DNA of 64,000 nt from assembly GCF_011634895.1 (NCBI RefSeq), contig NZ_SIRR01000008.1, forward strand, positions 186,001 through 250,000, written 5' to 3'. This document shows positions 34,203 through 45,537 of the stretch, piece after piece; position 1 is the stretch's first letter, and every line of letters starts with the position of its first letter. The position numbers were made by a program, and so were the translations under genes. Under the pieces are notes generated by a model, which had not been told where the DNA came from, searched no databases, and saw only the letters and a program-made list of their open reading frames with translations. Origin of the DNA: Rheinheimera pleomorphica (GTDB lineage: Bacteria > Pseudomonadota > Gammaproteobacteria > Enterobacterales > Alteromonadaceae).

Positions 34203-35102
34203 ATGGAATACTTATTAGTTCATGAAGTGGCGCTAAGCAATGCACCAAGCTATGCGGCTATGACCAAGGTACAACATTGGCCTGAGCTGCCAGAATGCCC
34301 GGAACAAAGCCTGGTGAGTCAGTTACAAACCACGCTCGATATCCAGCAACAGCTGAATATTGTTTCGATGGCAGCCGGCAAAGTTTTGCCGCTGACAGCA
34401 TTAACACTAAAAACCGCCGTGGGCGAATTTACCGCCAGTGGTTCACACCCGGCTCAGTTTGAGCACCGTAGTGTGCTGGTGTTAAACCAACAGTGCCTGG
34501 CAGAACTTATTTATCACAGCGATCATACTTTTACACCAATGATCCAACGCGAGCTGTTGTTGCTGGAAAGCGAATGGTTATTTGCCCTGCGCAATGCCCT
34601 GGTAGTGAGCCGACTGCAACAGATGGCATTAAAAGATACCCTGACCGGCCTGGGTAACCGCCGTTTTTTTGACGATAACTTTAATAAGGCAGTACAGCTG
34701 GCCAAACGCCACGACGAGCGTTGCGCCCTGATTTTGCTGGACTTGGATAACTTCAAGCAAGTGAATGATTTATCCGGCCACAGTGCCGGTGATGACATCT
34801 TACTGGCGGTTGCCGATTGTCTGCGCGATTGCCTGCGCGCTACCGACAGCCTGTTTCGATTTGGCGGGGATGAATTTGCAGTGATCCTGTCAGGCCAGGA
34901 TACCGACAGTGCTGAATTGGTCGCCAGGCGTATGGTAAAAGCAATTAACCAGCATTATTTGTGTCAGCAACATCAGGTCAGCGCCAGTGCGGGTCTAGCA
35001 TTGCTGCGCGCAGAGCAGGACGCCAGGCAGCTATTTGCCGCGGCCGACACGGCACTTTATGCAGCTAAAGATGCCGGTAAGAGCACGGTAAGGGTCGCCT
35101 GA
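34203..35102 (+). CDS. GGDEF diguanylate cyclase with unassigned N-terminal domain
   Basis: From the ATG at 34203 (AGGTGG just upstream) the protein has 299 residues. Residues 1-135 form a domain I do not recognise, followed by a helix and the GGDEF domain (about 140-299). The active site GGDEF is at 221-225, and the RxxD inhibitory site (RATD) at 212-215 is intact. It should therefore make cyclic di-GMP and be inhibited by it. An upstream in-frame start at 34098 would add 35 Lys-rich residues and lacks a ribosome binding site. No membrane helices are seen. It converges on tilS with a 31-nt gap. Confidence 0.86.
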   Translation: MEYLLVHEVALSNAPSYAAMTKVQHWPELPECPEQSLVSQLQTTLDIQQQLNIVSMAAGKVLPLTALTLKTAVGEFTASGSHPAQFEHRSVLVLNQQCLAELIYHSDHTFTPMIQRELLLLESEWLFALRNALVVSRLQQMALKDTLTGLGNRRFFDDNFNKAVQLAKRHDERCALILLDLDNFKQVNDLSGHSAGDDILLAVADCLRDCLRATDSLFRFGGDEFAVILSGQDTDSAELVARRMVKAINQHYLCQQHQVSASAGLALLRAEQDARQLFAAADTALYAAKDAGKSTVRVA

Positions 35103-35133
35103 ATGATTAGTACGCGCTGGCGGCGAAGGCTTT

Positions 35134-36429
35134 TTAGCGCTGCCAGCTCAGCCAGAGCTTCGCCTGCTCAGGCGCAGTGTTGCTGGCATAACCTGCCACC
35201 GCCACCAACTCCCCGGCTACCAACACTAAGGGTATACGCTGGCGCTGCCAGGGTGGCACCTGCCATAATTTAAACCACTGCTTTAATGGTTTGCTGTTAG
35301 CCGCACCGGCCGGTTTAAAGCGCAGGCTTAAACGGCCAAATACCAGTTGACCGGACCGCGCTGGCAGCGCCAACCCGGCAGGCATTTCGGTCTCACTAAA
35401 TAACAAAGTTCCACACGCCGCCGGCAGGGTTAAACTGCCGCTGCCGGTAAACTCGGCGCCAGCCTGCGGCAGCGCAACATGCTCTGGCTTAAGCAGGTAT
35501 AAGGTACCGGCAAAACGGCGCAACTGGTAACCTTCTAGCACCAACACCGGCGTAGCATCCTCGCGGGCAGCAATAACCTGCTGTTTAAGCGTTTCTAGCC
35601 ACTGCGTTTGCGGATTCAACGCCGCCTTGGCCAGCCACTGGCGCAGCACCAAATCCTGTTGCACCGGTAAATAAGCTGCCAACCGGTTAAGATCCAGTCC
35701 CTGCCCGTTCAGGCAGTCGCTAAGTGCTTGTGTGGTGTAATGATCTGCCAACTGCTGCAGTGCAGCAAGATGCGCCATACTGCGCGCCGCGCTTTGTCTA
35801 AAATGTGGCCAGCGCTGCGTCAGCACTGGCGTCAGTTGCTGGCGGATAAAATTGCGCTCAAAGCGGCTATCGCTGTTGCTGTCGTCGTCTACCCACTGCA
35901 GTTGCTGCGCTGCGGCATACTGCGCCAGTTCGCTGCGGCTAAACGCCAGTAAAGGCCGGCACAAGAGGCCTGCGCCAAAAGGCCGTCGCTGTGCAATACC
36001 GCGTAGCCCCGCCGCGCCGGCTCCCCGTTTTAGCGCCAGCAACAAGGTTTCCAGCTGGTCGTCTCCATGGTGTGCCGTGAGCAATATATGTTTATCCGTG
36101 CTAATAAAGTGCGCCAGCGCCTGATAACGCGCTACGCGTGCTTTATGCTCGAGATTATCGCTGCCGTCAATCTGTACTTTTTTTTGCTCAAAGGGTACAG
36201 CAAGTGCCTGGCAAGCGTGGGCGCAAAACGCCCCCCAGCTATCCGCATGCTGGCTAATACCATGATGAATATACACCGCTTGCAGGCGAAACGGCTGTAG
36301 CTTTTGCGCTTGTGCCAGCAGCTGCAGCAGCACCATCGAATCAAGGCCGCCACTGAGCGCCAGCACCAGTTGGCTATCTGGCGCAGGCGCCAGGGTTTCC
36401 AGTAAATACTGTGGGCTTAGTTCAGGCAT
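35134..36429 (-). CDS. tilS: tRNA(Ile)-lysidine synthase
   Basis: This 431-residue enzyme modifies C34 of the CAU-anticodon tRNA-Ile to lysidine, so that AUA is read as Ile. The N-terminal PP-loop ATPase motif is SGGLDS at 26-31, followed by HHGISQHADSW and HHGDDQLETLL. The TilS substrate-binding and C-terminal domains follow. It is separated from accA by a terminator, so it must have its own promoter in the ~50 nt before it. It is the gene next to accA in many gammaproteobacteria. Confidence 0.93.
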   Translation of the reverse strand: MPELSPQYLLETLAPAPDSQLVLALSGGLDSMVLLQLLAQAQKLQPFRLQAVYIHHGISQHADSWGAFCAHACQALAVPFEQKKVQIDGSDNLEHKARVARYQALAHFISTDKHILLTAHHGDDQLETLLLALKRGAGAAGLRGIAQRRPFGAGLLCRPLLAFSRSELAQYAAAQQLQWVDDDSNSDSRFERNFIRQQLTPVLTQRWPHFRQSAARSMAHLAALQQLADHYTTQALSDCLNGQGLDLNRLAAYLPVQQDLVLRQWLAKAALNPQTQWLETLKQQVIAAREDATPVLVLEGYQLRRFAGTLYLLKPEHVALPQAGAEFTGSGSLTLPAACGTLLFSETEMPAGLALPARSGQLVFGRLSLRFKPAGAANSKPLKQWFKLWQVPPWQRQRIPLVLVAGELVAVAGYASNTAPEQAKLWLSWQR

Positions 36430-36476
36430 AAGTTAATACAGTTCAGAGGGCTCGCGGCTTGACAGGGTAACACAAA

Positions 36477-36508
36477 AGAAAAAGCCAGTGCACAGGCACT
36501 GGCTTTTT
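36477..36508 (-). terminator. Terminator at the end of the lpx-dnaE-accA block
   Basis: GCCAGTGC-CTGT-GCACTGGC is followed by T-rich sequence on the minus strand, 16 nt after the accA stop. A-rich sequence on the other side makes it look bidirectional. Confidence 0.9.
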
Positions 36509-36523
36509 AGCAAGGGTTACGGC

Positions 36524-37480
36524 TTAACAATAACCATAAGACATCAGCCGTTTATATCGCACGTCTAATAATTCTTTGCTACTCATTTTTTGCAGTTTTT
36601 CTAAATCGCGCAGCAAGGCTTGCTTTAGCGTTTTAGCCATCTGCTCATGCGAGCGGTGCGCCCCACCTAAGGGTTCTGGGATCACTTCATCAATCAGTTT
36701 CAGCTCTTTAATGCGCTCGGCCGTGATCCCCATCGCATCAGCGGCCAGAGGTGCTTTTTCAGCACTTTTCCATAAAATAGACGCGCAGCCTTCGGGCGAA
36801 ATAACCGAATAAGTGCTGTACTGCAGCATATTGACTTTATCACCAACGCCGATAGCCAAAGCACCACCTGAGCCACCTTCACCTATCACGGTGCAAATTA
36901 CCGGCACTTTAAGGCCGGCCATCACTTTCAAATTGCGGGCAATGGCTTCCGACTGACCACGCTCTTCCGCACCGATGCCAGGATAAGCCCCCGGCGTATC
37001 AATAAAGGTAACGATAGGCATATTAAAACGCTCGGCCATTTCCATCAGTCGCAGCGCTTTGCGATAACCTTCCGGGCGCGGCATACCAAAGTTGCGTTTA
37101 ATTTTCTCCCGCGTATCTCGGCCTTTCTGATGGCCAATTACCATTACCGCTGTCTCACCCAGCCGCGCCGTGCCGCCGACAATAGCCTGATCATTGGCAA
37201 AAGTACGATCGCCGGCTAAGTCATCAAAATCAGTAAACATATGCTGGATATAATCCAGCGTATAAGGGCGCAATGGGTGACGCGCCAGTTGGGCTACCTG
37301 CCAGGCTCCCAGCTCAGCGAAAATTTTCTTGGTCAGGCCCAGGCTCTTTTCTTTTAGTTTGTTGATCTCTTCTTCCAGGCCCAAATCGTAATCGCCGTTA
37401 CGGCTGACGTTACGTAATTCGTCTATTTTTGCTTCAAGTTCAGCAATAGGTTGCTCAAACTCTAAATAATTCAGCATCAT
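36524..37480 (-). CDS. accA: Acetyl-CoA carboxylase carboxyltransferase subunit alpha
   Basis: This 318-residue subunit of the carboxyltransferase transfers CO2 from biotin to acetyl-CoA, the first step of fatty acid synthesis. It is colinear with Escherichia AccA (319 residues): [20 protein letters not shown] at the start, [30 protein letters not shown] and [15 protein letters not shown]. It lies 17 nt after dnaE, as in Escherichia, and ends the transcription block with a terminator. Confidence 0.97.
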   Translation of the reverse strand: MMLNYLEFEQPIAELEAKIDELRNVSRNGDYDLGLEEEINKLKEKSLGLTKKIFAELGAWQVAQLARHPLRPYTLDYIQHMFTDFDDLAGDRTFANDQAIVGGTARLGETAVMVIGHQKGRDTREKIKRNFGMPRPEGYRKALRLMEMAERFNMPIVTFIDTPGAYPGIGAEERGQSEAIARNLKVMAGLKVPVICTVIGEGGSGGALAIGVGDKVNMLQYSTYSVISPEGCASILWKSAEKAPLAADAMGITAERIKELKLIDEVIPEPLGGAHRSHEQMAKTLKQALLRDLEKLQKMSSKELLDVRYKRLMSYGYC

Positions 37481-37497
37481 CGACTGTCACTACCTAA

Positions 37498-40400
37498 TTA
37501 ATTAAATTCCAGTTCTATTGTTGCCAATTGCTTTAACTGGTGCAACAAAGCGTCGGCCGGTGTTACCCACCACTGCGTTCCCAGCTGTAACATCACCTCG
37601 CCTTCCTGGCGTTGATAGCGCAATTTTACCGGCACAGTACCTGCTTTAAATTCGCCCAGCACCTGCTGCAATCTTTGCAGGTAATTGTGGTCTATTTGCG
37701 GCGATTGTACAGTGATATTCAACGATCTCAGAGATTTTTCCCGTACAGCAGTGATCTCGCTGACATCGCGGCCGGTCATTGTAAGGCCACCGTTAAAATC
37801 ATCAAAGCTGACCTGTCCCGTTATTACCAGAATACGGTCTTTTTGCAGCTGTTGCTCGAAACTTTCCAGCAGATCCGGAAAAAACCGCACATCGAGCCGC
37901 GCTGATTTATCATCCAGGGTAACTATGGCCCAGCGCCGGCCTTTTTTGTTAATCATCACCCGCACCGACACCACTAGCCCGGCAACGGTAACGCTTTGAT
38001 CTTTGCGCGTTGGCTGCAGTTCAACCAGCCGGCAATTAACATAACGCGGAATTTCATCCAGGTAACGGTTAATCGGGTGACCGGTTAAATACAGGCCTAA
38101 GGTTTCGCGCTCACCTTCCAGCCAGACTTCATCCGCCCAGGGCTCTACTGTTTTAAAAGCCGCCGCCGCGTGCTCTGGCTCAGGGCTTAACAAACCAAAC
38201 AAGTCATCCTGTCCAACGGCTTGTGCTTTAGCATGTTGTTCGGCGGCTTTCATCGCCTCTTCCAGCGTGGCCGACAACGCTGCCCGGTGTGGGCCTAAAC
38301 GGTCCATGGCACCGGATAAAATTAATTTTTCTATTACCCGCCGGTTCAGTTTTTTTAAGTCGACCTTGGCACAAAAATCAAATAAGTCGCTAAAACTGCC
38401 ATGCTTATTGCGCGCTTCAAGTATCGCTTCAATCGGGCCTTCCCCAACCCCTTTTATCGCACCAATACCATAAACAATATGACCGTGCTCATTCACGGTA
38501 AACTTATAGACGCCGGCATTTACATCCGGAGGGATCAGCTTTAGCTTCATCCGCTCACATTCATCGACCAGCGTGACGATTTTATCGGTGTTGTCCATAT
38601 CAGCCGACATCACCGCTGCCATAAATTCGGCCGGATAGTGCGCCTTCATCCACAGCGTTTGATACGATACCAGCGCATAAGCCGCAGAGTGCGATTTATT
38701 AAAGCCGTAACCGGCAAATTTTTCTACAAGGTCAAAAATCTTGATGGCCAGTTCAGGGTCAATGCCGTTTTTTGCCGCGCCTTCCTGAAAGGTGTCGCGC
38801 TGCTTGGCCATTTCTTCCGGTTTTTTCTTACCCATAGCACGGCGCAATAAGTCGGCGCCGCCAAGCGAATAGCCCGACAATACCTGAGCTATCTGCATTA
38901 CCTGTTCCTGATACAGGATAATGCCATAAGTCGGCTCTAAAATCGGCTTTAATGACTCGTGCTGCCAGGTGGCATCCGGGTAAGAAATGGCCTCGCGGCC
39001 GCGTTTACGATCGATAAAGTTATCTACCATGCCCGACTGCAACGGGCCGGGACGGAACAGCGCCACCAAAGCTATCATATCTTCAAAGCAGTCAGGCTGC
39101 AGGCGGCGGATCAGATCCTTCATACCGCGTGATTCCAGCTGGAACACCGCGGTAGTATCAGCTTTTTGCAGTAAATCGAAGCTCTTTTTATCGACCAGCG
39201 GTATGCTATTAATGTCGATGGGCTCGCGGCCTTCTTTGGCTAAGCGCGTATTGGCCATATTGACCGCCCACTGCAAAATGGTCAGGGTGCGCAAGCCTAA
39301 GAAGTCAAATTTCACCAAACCGGCATATTCAACATCGTTTTTGTCAAACTGCGTAACCGGATTGTTGCCTTCATCGTCGCAGTACAGCGGCGAGAAATCG
39401 GTAATTTTAGTCGGCGCTATTACCACACCACCGGCGTGCTTACCGGCGTTACGGGTTACCCCTTCAAGCTGGCGCGCCATATCAATCAGATCTTTAACTT
39501 CCTGATCCTGGGCGTAAAGCTCCGGCAGGCGGGGCTCTTCTTTAAACGCCTGCTCCAGTGTCATGCCAGGCGTGGGAGGGATCAACTTAGAGATACGATC
39601 AACAAAACCATAAGGATGACCCAGCACCCGGCCAACATCTCGGATAACCGCCTTGGCAGCCATAGTACCAAAGGTAATAATTTGCGATACCGCTTCGCGG
39701 CCATACATATCGGCAACGTGTTCGATCACTTCGTCACGTCTGTCCATACAAAAGTCGACGTCAAAGTCTGGCATTGATACCCGCTCAGGGTTCAAAAACC
39801 GTTCGAACAGCAGGTCAAATTCCAGTGGATCCAAATCGGTGATTTTAAGAGCATACGCCACTAGCGAGCCGGCCCCCGACCCCCGCCCCGGACCAACCGG
39901 AATATCGTTGTCTTTGGACCACTGAATAAACTCCATCACCACCAGGAAGTAACCGGGAAAGCCCATCTGGTTAATAACGTCGAGCTCTATTTGCAAACGC
40001 TCGTCGTACTCGGCGCGCTTTTCACGCCGGATATTTTCATCCGGAAATAGCTGCTCCAGACGCTGCTCCAGGCCTTCGCGCGATTTCAGTACCAGAAAAT
40101 CAGCATCTGTCATACCGCCGGTAGGAAAAGCGGGCAAGAAATATTCGCCCAGCCGGATGGTGACATTGCAGCGTTTAGCAATTTCAACCGAGTTTTCCAG
40201 CGCCTCTGGCAAGTCGGCAAACAGTTGTTGCATTTCCTGCTCAGACTTCAGGTATTGCTGCTCGGTATAGTTTTTCGGCCGGCGTTTGTCATCCAGGGTA
40301 AAGCCATCATGAATGGCAACGCGAATTTCATGTGCCGGAAAATCCTCCGGCTGTAAAAATACCACTTCGTTAGTGGCCACCAGTGGCAAACCCTGCTGCT

Positions 40401-40968
40401 CTGCCAGCGTAACGGCTTTTTGGATATACAGCTCTTCATCCGGTCGCCCGGTGCGCAACAGTTCCAGATAAAAACGGTCGGCAAAATGCTGCTGATAAAA
40501 CGCTAATAATTCATGAATAGTTTGCTGGTTTTCTTTGAGCAGCGCCTTACCAAGCACCCCCTCCTTAGCGCCGGATAAGATAATCACGCCTTCGGCATAG
40601 TCTGCCAGCCAGTCATGGTCAATTTGCGGCTTGCCATCGACATGACCACGCAAATAGGCTTTGGAGATCAGCTGACTTAAATTCTGATAACCGGTGTTAT
40701 CGGCAGCCAGCAACAGCATACGGCTGGTTTCGTTGCCAAACAGCGGATGCAGTACATAGCAATCGACACCGACAATGGGTTTAATACCGGCATCGTGAGC
40801 AGTACTGTAAAACCGCACCAGGCCACAGAAATTCATCTGATCGGTTAGCGCCAACGCCGGCATGCTCAGCTTTTGTGCCGCTTTAACGATAGGTTTGACC
40901 TTGGCCACACCATCGACCATAGAAAAGTCGCTGTGTACCCGCAGATGAATAAAAGCCGGGTTACTCAT
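37498..40968 (-). CDS. dnaE: DNA polymerase III alpha subunit
   Basis: This replicative polymerase of 1156 residues is close in length to the Escherichia subunit (1160). The N-terminal PHP domain ([13 protein letters not shown]), the catalytic palm Asp residues in [13 protein letters not shown], the fingers, the beta-binding region and the C-terminal OB domain ([20 protein letters not shown]) are in order. Its start overlaps the rnhB stop by 4 nt (ATGA), so it is translationally coupled to the upstream gene. The sequence is intact. Confidence 0.97.
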   Translation of the reverse strand: MSNPAFIHLRVHSDFSMVDGVAKVKPIVKAAQKLSMPALALTDQMNFCGLVRFYSTAHDAGIKPIVGVDCYVLHPLFGNETSRMLLLAADNTGYQNLSQLISKAYLRGHVDGKPQIDHDWLADYAEGVIILSGAKEGVLGKALLKENQQTIHELLAFYQQHFADRFYLELLRTGRPDEELYIQKAVTLAEQQGLPLVATNEVVFLQPEDFPAHEIRVAIHDGFTLDDKRRPKNYTEQQYLKSEQEMQQLFADLPEALENSVEIAKRCNVTIRLGEYFLPAFPTGGMTDADFLVLKSREGLEQRLEQLFPDENIRREKRAEYDERLQIELDVINQMGFPGYFLVVMEFIQWSKDNDIPVGPGRGSGAGSLVAYALKITDLDPLEFDLLFERFLNPERVSMPDFDVDFCMDRRDEVIEHVADMYGREAVSQIITFGTMAAKAVIRDVGRVLGHPYGFVDRISKLIPPTPGMTLEQAFKEEPRLPELYAQDQEVKDLIDMARQLEGVTRNAGKHAGGVVIAPTKITDFSPLYCDDEGNNPVTQFDKNDVEYAGLVKFDFLGLRTLTILQWAVNMANTRLAKEGREPIDINSIPLVDKKSFDLLQKADTTAVFQLESRGMKDLIRRLQPDCFEDMIALVALFRPGPLQSGMVDNFIDRKRGREAISYPDATWQHESLKPILEPTYGIILYQEQVMQIAQVLSGYSLGGADLLRRAMGKKKPEEMAKQRDTFQEGAAKNGIDPELAIKIFDLVEKFAGYGFNKSHSAAYALVSYQTLWMKAHYPAEFMAAVMSADMDNTDKIVTLVDECERMKLKLIPPDVNAGVYKFTVNEHGHIVYGIGAIKGVGEGPIEAILEARNKHGSFSDLFDFCAKVDLKKLNRRVIEKLILSGAMDRLGPHRAALSATLEEAMKAAEQHAKAQAVGQDDLFGLLSPEPEHAAAAFKTVEPWADEVWLEGERETLGLYLTGHPINRYLDEIPRYVNCRLVELQPTRKDQSVTVAGLVVSVRVMINKKGRRWAIVTLDDKSARLDVRFFPDLLESFEQQLQKDRILVITGQVSFDDFNGGLTMTGRDVSEITAVREKSLRSLNITVQSPQIDHNYLQRLQQVLGEFKAGTVPVKLRYQRQEGEVMLQLGTQWWVTPADALLHQLKQLATIELEFN

Positions 40969-41564
40969 AGCCCTTGTTGCTCCAGCACCTGTCGCACCGG
41001 CTTAAAGCTGCGCCTGTGCTGTGGCAGTACCCCATGCTGTTGGATCGCCGCCAGATGCGCCGCGGTAGGGTAACCCTTGTGTGCAGCAAAGCCAAAGTGC
41101 GGATGCGCCAGATGCAATGCCTGCATTTCCTCATCGCGCGCCACCTTGGCCAAAATAGAGGCTGCGCTAATTTCCGGCACCAACAAGTCACCTTTGACAA
41201 CAGCACTGGCAGGAATACCGAAATCAGGTGTACGATTACCATCGACCAGTACCCATTCTGGCCTGATAGACAGCGCCGCCACTGCCCGACGCATCGCCAG
41301 CATAGTGGCATGCAAAATATTTAATTCGTCTATCTCATGCGGCTCGGCGCGCCCCAGCGCCCAGCACAGTGCCTGCTGTTTAATCAGCTCAGACAGCTCC
41401 GTACGGCGCTTTTCCGATAGTTTTTTTGAATCGGTTAAACCGGCAATCGGCTGTTGCGGGTTCAGGATCACCGCCGCCGTGACGACAGCGCCAACTAAAG
41501 GCCCGCGGCCCACTTCATCTACGCCGCATAACAACGCGACATCAGGCCGTTGGTACTGCATCAT
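40965..41564 (-). CDS. rnhB: Ribonuclease HII
   Basis: This 199-residue enzyme cuts RNA in RNA-DNA hybrids, including single ribonucleotides. The active-site motif [15 protein letters not shown] near residues 14-28 and the later LVDGNRTP and KVARDEEM motifs are present. The start (ATG 41564 or the next codon, 41561) lies 20-23 nt inside the 3' end of lpxB, and the stop overlaps dnaE by 4 nt. The order lpxB-rnhB-dnaE is the Escherichia order. Confidence 0.95.
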   Translation of the reverse strand: MMQYQRPDVALLCGVDEVGRGPLVGAVVTAAVILNPQQPIAGLTDSKKLSEKRRTELSELIKQQALCWALGRAEPHEIDELNILHATMLAMRRAVAALSIRPEWVLVDGNRTPDFGIPASAVVKGDLLVPEISAASILAKVARDEEMQALHLAHPHFGFAAHKGYPTAAHLAAIQQHGVLPQHRRSFKPVRQVLEQQGL

Positions 41565-42705
41565 CTTGTATTACCTGCAATATCGCCTGCGCGGCTTTGG
41601 CGCTGGCATCACATTTTATTTGTTGATGGATAGCGCGGTATTCAAGCAGCAGCTGCGACCGGTTGGCGGTAAGTAGTGGCAACATCGCTGCAACTAACGC
41701 CTGGGGGCTAACTTGATGTTGCAGCAGCTCGGGCACCATGCCCCGGCCGGCTAACAGATTGGGTAAGCTAAAATGCGCCAACTTTACCAGCCGTTTGCCT
41801 ATCTGGTACGTCAACCAGTTAGCGCGATAGGCCACTACCATTAAGCACTTGGCCAGCATCGCTTCCAATGTCGCTGTACCCGAGGTGATAAAAGTCGCAT
41901 CTGCCGCCAGCAGCACCTGCCGCGCCTGGCCGGTAAACTGAGCAATAGTGAGCTCGGGCGCCACTTGCTGCTTAATGGCATTAAATTGCGCCGCTTTCGC
42001 CGACGTAACCATATTGGTTACAAACTGTAAGTCAGGAAATTGTTGTTGCAGTAGCAATGCTGCCTGCAAAAAATCGCCGGCGAGCAGCTTAATCTCGTTA
42101 GTGCGGCTGCCGGGCATAAGTGCCACGACCTGCCGGTTCGGGTCTAAGCCCAGTTCTGCTTTAGCCGCGGCTTTATCGACATCCAGCGGCATCGTATCAG
42201 CCATAGTATGACCAACAAAGGTGCAAGGCACCTGATATTTGTCATAAAAGGCTTTTTCAAACGGCAGCAGCGACAACACCATATTGGTGGCTGCGGCAAT
42301 TTTAAAAATACGCTTATGCCGCCACGCCCAGACCGATGGGCTGACATAATGCACGGTTTTGATACCGGCTTGCTTTAGCTCAAGCTCCACCGGCAGGTTA
42401 AAATCGGGCGCGTCGATACCGACAAACACATCGGGCTTATCAGCTAACAGTGCCGCCACAATTTCACGTTTTACTTTCAGCAAACGTGGCAAACGGCCCA
42501 GTACTTCTACTATGCCCATTACGGCCAGCTCTTCCATATCAAACAGCGCATTAAACCCTAATGCCTGCATGCGTGGGCCGCCAATACCGTAAAATACGGC
42601 ATCGGGGTGCATGGCTTTAAGCGCCGTCATCAGATCAGCACCTAAAATATCGCCGGAGTGTTCCCCGGCGATAATGGCTATTTTAAACGCTTGCTTCGCC
42701 AGCAT
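41542..42705 (-). CDS. lpxB: Lipid-A-disaccharide synthase
   Basis: This 387-residue inner-membrane-associated glycosyltransferase joins UDP-2,3-diacylglucosamine and lipid X. The N-terminal [12 protein letters not shown], the [10 protein letters not shown]-like segment [15 protein letters not shown] and [10 protein letters not shown] are typical of the family. It overlaps lpxA by one base upstream and rnhB downstream. It is part of the lipid A block lpxD-fabZ-lpxA-lpxB. Confidence 0.96.
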   Translation of the reverse strand: MLAKQAFKIAIIAGEHSGDILGADLMTALKAMHPDAVFYGIGGPRMQALGFNALFDMEELAVMGIVEVLGRLPRLLKVKREIVAALLADKPDVFVGIDAPDFNLPVELELKQAGIKTVHYVSPSVWAWRHKRIFKIAAATNMVLSLLPFEKAFYDKYQVPCTFVGHTMADTMPLDVDKAAAKAELGLDPNRQVVALMPGSRTNEIKLLAGDFLQAALLLQQQFPDLQFVTNMVTSAKAAQFNAIKQQVAPELTIAQFTGQARQVLLAADATFITSGTATLEAMLAKCLMVVAYRANWLTYQIGKRLVKLAHFSLPNLLAGRGMVPELLQHQVSPQALVAAMLPLLTANRSQLLLEYRAIHQQIKCDASAKAAQAILQVIQDDAVPTA

Positions 42706-43496
42706 CAGCGCACTATGCCCCGGCTGGCGTTGGCGATAAAGTCAGTAAACAGTTTAAGCTCAGGCATGCTGCTGGCTTTTTCTTCCAGCACTGCCAGGGC
42801 TTCTGCTACCGTCTGGCCTTTACGGTACACTTCTTTATACGCACGGCGGATTTCTAACAGCGCGTCGCTGCTGAAACCGCGTCGTTTTAAACCTTCACTG
42901 TTGATCCCCGCTGGCACGCAAGGTGCGCCATGCACCATAACATAAGGGGGTACATCTTTTAGCACGATAGAGCCACCGCCACAAAAGCTGTGCGCGCCGA
43001 TATGCACAAACTGGTGCACGCCGGTCATACCGCCTAAAATGGCCCAGTCACCAACATGCACGTGGCCGGCTGCCTGAGCACCGCTGGCAAAGATAGTATG
43101 GTTGCCAACAACAACATCATGAGCAATATGGGTGGTGTTCATAAACAGGTTATGGTTGCCAATAATGGTTTTACCCTGATCCTGCACCGTGCCACGATGC
43201 ACTGAACAGCCTTCACGGAACACGTTGTAATCACCAATGATAAGCTCTGTAGGCTCACCTTTATACTTCTTGTCCTGACAGGCTTCGCCTATGCTGGCAA
43301 ACTGAAAAAAATGATTACCTTTACCAATGCTGCTTGGGCCTTTAATGGCGACATGCGACTCAAGCACACAGTCATCACCCAGCACGACGTTATGGCCAAT
43401 GTAACAAAATGGCCCGACTTTCACATTGTTACCCAGCTTAGCGCCGGCTTCGATTACCGCTGTTGGATGGATCACGTTATAGCTCTCTTCTGGCAC
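42705..43496 (-). CDS. lpxA: UDP-N-acetylglucosamine acyltransferase
   Basis: This 263-residue protein (one longer than the Escherichia enzyme) adds 3-hydroxyacyl chains to UDP-GlcNAc, the first lipid A step. It shows the left-handed beta-helix hexapeptide repeats, the catalytic His in [14 protein letters not shown] and the C-terminal [12 protein letters not shown]. The start is a GTG at 43496 inside the fabZ 3' end (20-nt overlap). This puts eight residues before HPTAVIE, like Escherichia, whereas a GTG at 43475 would leave too few. Confidence 0.95.
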   Translation of the reverse strand: MPEESYNVIHPTAVIEAGAKLGNNVKVGPFCYIGHNVVLGDDCVLESHVAIKGPSSIGKGNHFFQFASIGEACQDKKYKGEPTELIIGDYNVFREGCSVHRGTVQDQGKTIIGNHNLFMNTTHIAHDVVVGNHTIFASGAQAAGHVHVGDWAILGGMTGVHQFVHIGAHSFCGGGSIVLKDVPPYVMVHGAPCVPAGINSEGLKRRGFSSDALLEIRRAYKEVYRKGQTVAEALAVLEEKASSMPELKLFTDFIANASRGIVR

Positions 43497-43929
43497 ACAT
43501 CAGCTCAGCCGAGCAGACAATCTGGCCTTCTACTTTCGCTTCGCCGTAAAACTTCCACATGTTGCGGCGTTCTTTCAAAAATTTTACTTCCAGCACCATG
43601 GTATCGCCTGGCACTACCGGCTTTTTAAAACGGGCTTCGTCAATAGCAGCAAACAGGTATAACTCATTGTCTGAACGTTCTGTCACCGTTTTGAAACCCA
43701 AAATGCCGGTAGCTTGCGCCAAAGCCTCTAAAATTAGCACGCCAGGGAAAATCGGCATGCCGGGAAAATGGCCGGTAAAAATGGGCTCGTTAATAGTGAC
43801 ATTTTTTATCGCGGTAAGACTCTCGCCTGGCGTGTAATCCAGTACTTTGTCAATAAGCAGAAACGGGTAACGGTGTGGCAGCAACGCCATAATTTCCTGT
43901 ATTTGCAGGCTGTTAAGTTGGTTAGCCAA
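43477..43929 (-). CDS. fabZ: 3-hydroxyacyl-[ACP] dehydratase FabZ
   Basis: This 150-residue hot-dog fold enzyme dehydrates 3-hydroxyacyl-ACP in fatty acid elongation. It draws on the same substrate pool as LpxA/Lpx[16 protein letters not shown] carries the catalytic His, and [20 protein letters not shown] the catalytic Glu (cited as GHFPG and LILEALAQ). It lies 14 nt after lpxD and overlaps lpxA by 20 nt. Confidence 0.96.
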   Translation of the reverse strand: MANQLNSLQIQEIMALLPHRYPFLLIDKVLDYTPGESLTAIKNVTINEPIFTGHFPGMPIFPGVLILEALAQATGILGFKTVTERSDNELYLFAAIDEARFKKPVVPGDTMVLEVKFLKERRNMWKFYGEAKVEGQIVCSAELMCARREL

Positions 43930-43943
43930 GGCTATTCCTCTGT

Positions 43944-44996
43944 CTAGTGTTCAGCGTCAGTTGATTTGGTTAGCATTGAAAGCTGATTTTCCAGCTGCTT
44001 TACCCGCTGATACAGTTGTTCTATCTGGCGTAACTTCGCCGTGTTCTTGCGCCATTCTAAATTGCTGGTCGCCGGTATACCTGATGAGTATACGCCTTTT
44101 TCGGTAATAGGCTTCATTACCATGGCCATGCCGGAGATCTGGGCACCGTCACAAATATCAATGTGGCCGTTAATCACCACGGCACCACCTATAATACAAT
44201 AGCGGCCAATTTTGGTACTGCCAGCTACCACAGTACAACCCGCCATAGCGGTGTGATCGCCAATATGCACGTTGTGAGCTATCTGGCACTGGTTATCAAT
44301 AATGACATTATTTCCAATCTGCGTATCTTCAATAGCACCACGGTCTATGGTGGTATTAGCACCTATTTCACAGTCATCGCCGATGCGCACAGTACCGGTT
44401 TGTGGAATTTTCAACCAGTTGCCACGTTCATTGGCAAAGCCAAAGCCATCAGCTCCCAATACCGCACCACTGTGCACAATACAGCGCTGACCAATACGTA
44501 CGCGATGATAAACCGTGACATTAGCCCATAGTTTGGTGGCGCTGCCAATTTCTGCCTGTTCTCCGATAAAGCAACCTGCCCCTATCTGCACATTGTCGGC
44601 CACTCTAACGCCGGCGGAAACCACTGCCCCGGCACCAACAGACACATTAGCACCAAGCGTGGCACTGCTGTCGATAATTGCCGTGGGGTGTATACCGTTG
44701 GCGGCAGCCGGTGTCGTATCAAGTAACTGGGCAACACGGGCAAAGGCGACATAAGGGTCTTTTACCACCAACGCATTCACGCCAGGGGCAACAAAGGGCA
44801 CATCATCCGCACTAATCAATACTGCCGCAGCTGAGGTTTCGGCTAAGAACTTACGATACTTGCTGTTAGATAAAAAGCTTAACTGGCCAGCACCGGCACT
44901 TTCCAGTGTCGCAATTGCCACGATGCGGCATGCCGCATCGCCTATCAGCTGAGCGTCTAAGCGCTCAGCTAAGTCTGATAACAGATATTCGGACAT
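43944..44996 (-). CDS. lpxD: UDP-3-O-acylglucosamine N-acyltransferase
   Basis: This 350-residue enzyme carries out the third lipid A step. It has an N-terminal uridine-binding domain (about 1-100), left-handed beta-helix repeats (about 105-300) with the catalytic His in [14 protein letters not shown], and a C-terminal helix ([13 protein letters not shown]...). It overlaps the skp stop by one base. The length is slightly above the 341 residues of the Escherichia enzyme. Confidence 0.96.
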   Translation of the reverse strand: MSEYLLSDLAERLDAQLIGDAACRIVAIATLESAGAGQLSFLSNSKYRKFLAETSAAAVLISADDVPFVAPGVNALVVKDPYVAFARVAQLLDTTPAAANGIHPTAIIDSSATLGANVSVGAGAVVSAGVRVADNVQIGAGCFIGEQAEIGSATKLWANVTVYHRVRIGQRCIVHSGAVLGADGFGFANERGNWLKIPQTGTVRIGDDCEIGANTTIDRGAIEDTQIGNNVIIDNQCQIAHNVHIGDHTAMAGCTVVAGSTKIGRYCIIGGAVVINGHIDICDGAQISGMAMVMKPITEKGVYSSGIPATSNLEWRKNTAKLRQIEQLYQRVKQLENQLSMLTKSTDAEH

Positions 44997-45514
44997 TATT
45001 TCGCTTTACTAACCTGGGTAATGACTGCTTCAGAAATATCATACTCAGGCTTAGCGTAAACCGCGGCACCAGAGTTCAATACTAAGTCAAACTTCTCACG
45101 CTCGGCCACCACATCAATAGCAGTTTTGATCAGTGCCAGCACTTTATTGCGCTCTTCAGCCTGACGGTTACGGATCTCTTCATCTAATGGCCGGGCCAGC
45201 TGCTCATATTGCTGACGCTGACTGGTTACGGTAGCTTTTAGCTCTTCCTGCTGCTTCTCGCTCATCGTAGGGCCATCGCGGCGCAGTTTTTCAATATTAA
45301 AATTAATGTCTTTTTCCAGTTTGCCCACGGTTTCGATGCGCTGGGCAAATTCGCTGCGAATCGTTTCCTGCATCGCGGCAGATTGAGGTATCTTGGCAGC
45401 CACGGCCTGCACATCAACATAAGCAATTTTCATTTCTTTGGCCGCAACAGTACCGGCCATTAATAAGCCTGCTGCCAGGATAAGTGCAGATTTTACCAAA
45501 CGTGTGTTTAACAT
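44996..45514 (-). CDS. skp: Periplasmic chaperone Skp (OmpH family)
   Basis: This 172-residue protein has a signal peptide (about 1-25, ending TVAA) and the Skp core. A short beta start (KIAYVDVQAVAAKIPQ) is followed by a long Lys/Glu-rich helical arm (about 65-130) and a final strand. It holds unfolded outer-membrane proteins on their way to the BAM complex, which fits its place between bamA and lpxD. The gap to bamA is 23 nt. Confidence 0.94.
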   Translation of the reverse strand: MLNTRLVKSALILAAGLLMAGTVAAKEMKIAYVDVQAVAAKIPQSAAMQETIRSEFAQRIETVGKLEKDINFNIEKLRRDGPTMSEKQQEELKATVTSQRQQYEQLARPLDEEIRNRQAEERNKVLALIKTAIDVVAEREKFDLVLNSGAAVYAKPEYDISEAVITQVSKAK

Positions 45515-45537
45515 CTTATATTCCCTATTTTTCTAAT

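Noticed and set aside
38987-39505. Plus-strand frame of 172 codons opposite dnaE
   Set aside because: It lies entirely within the conserved polymerase gene, with no ribosome binding site and no recognisable domain.
41077-41676. Long plus-strand frame of 199 codons opposite rnhB and lpxB
   Set aside because: Both opposing genes are clear conserved enzymes in the canonical order; the antisense frame shows no family features and arises from codon bias.
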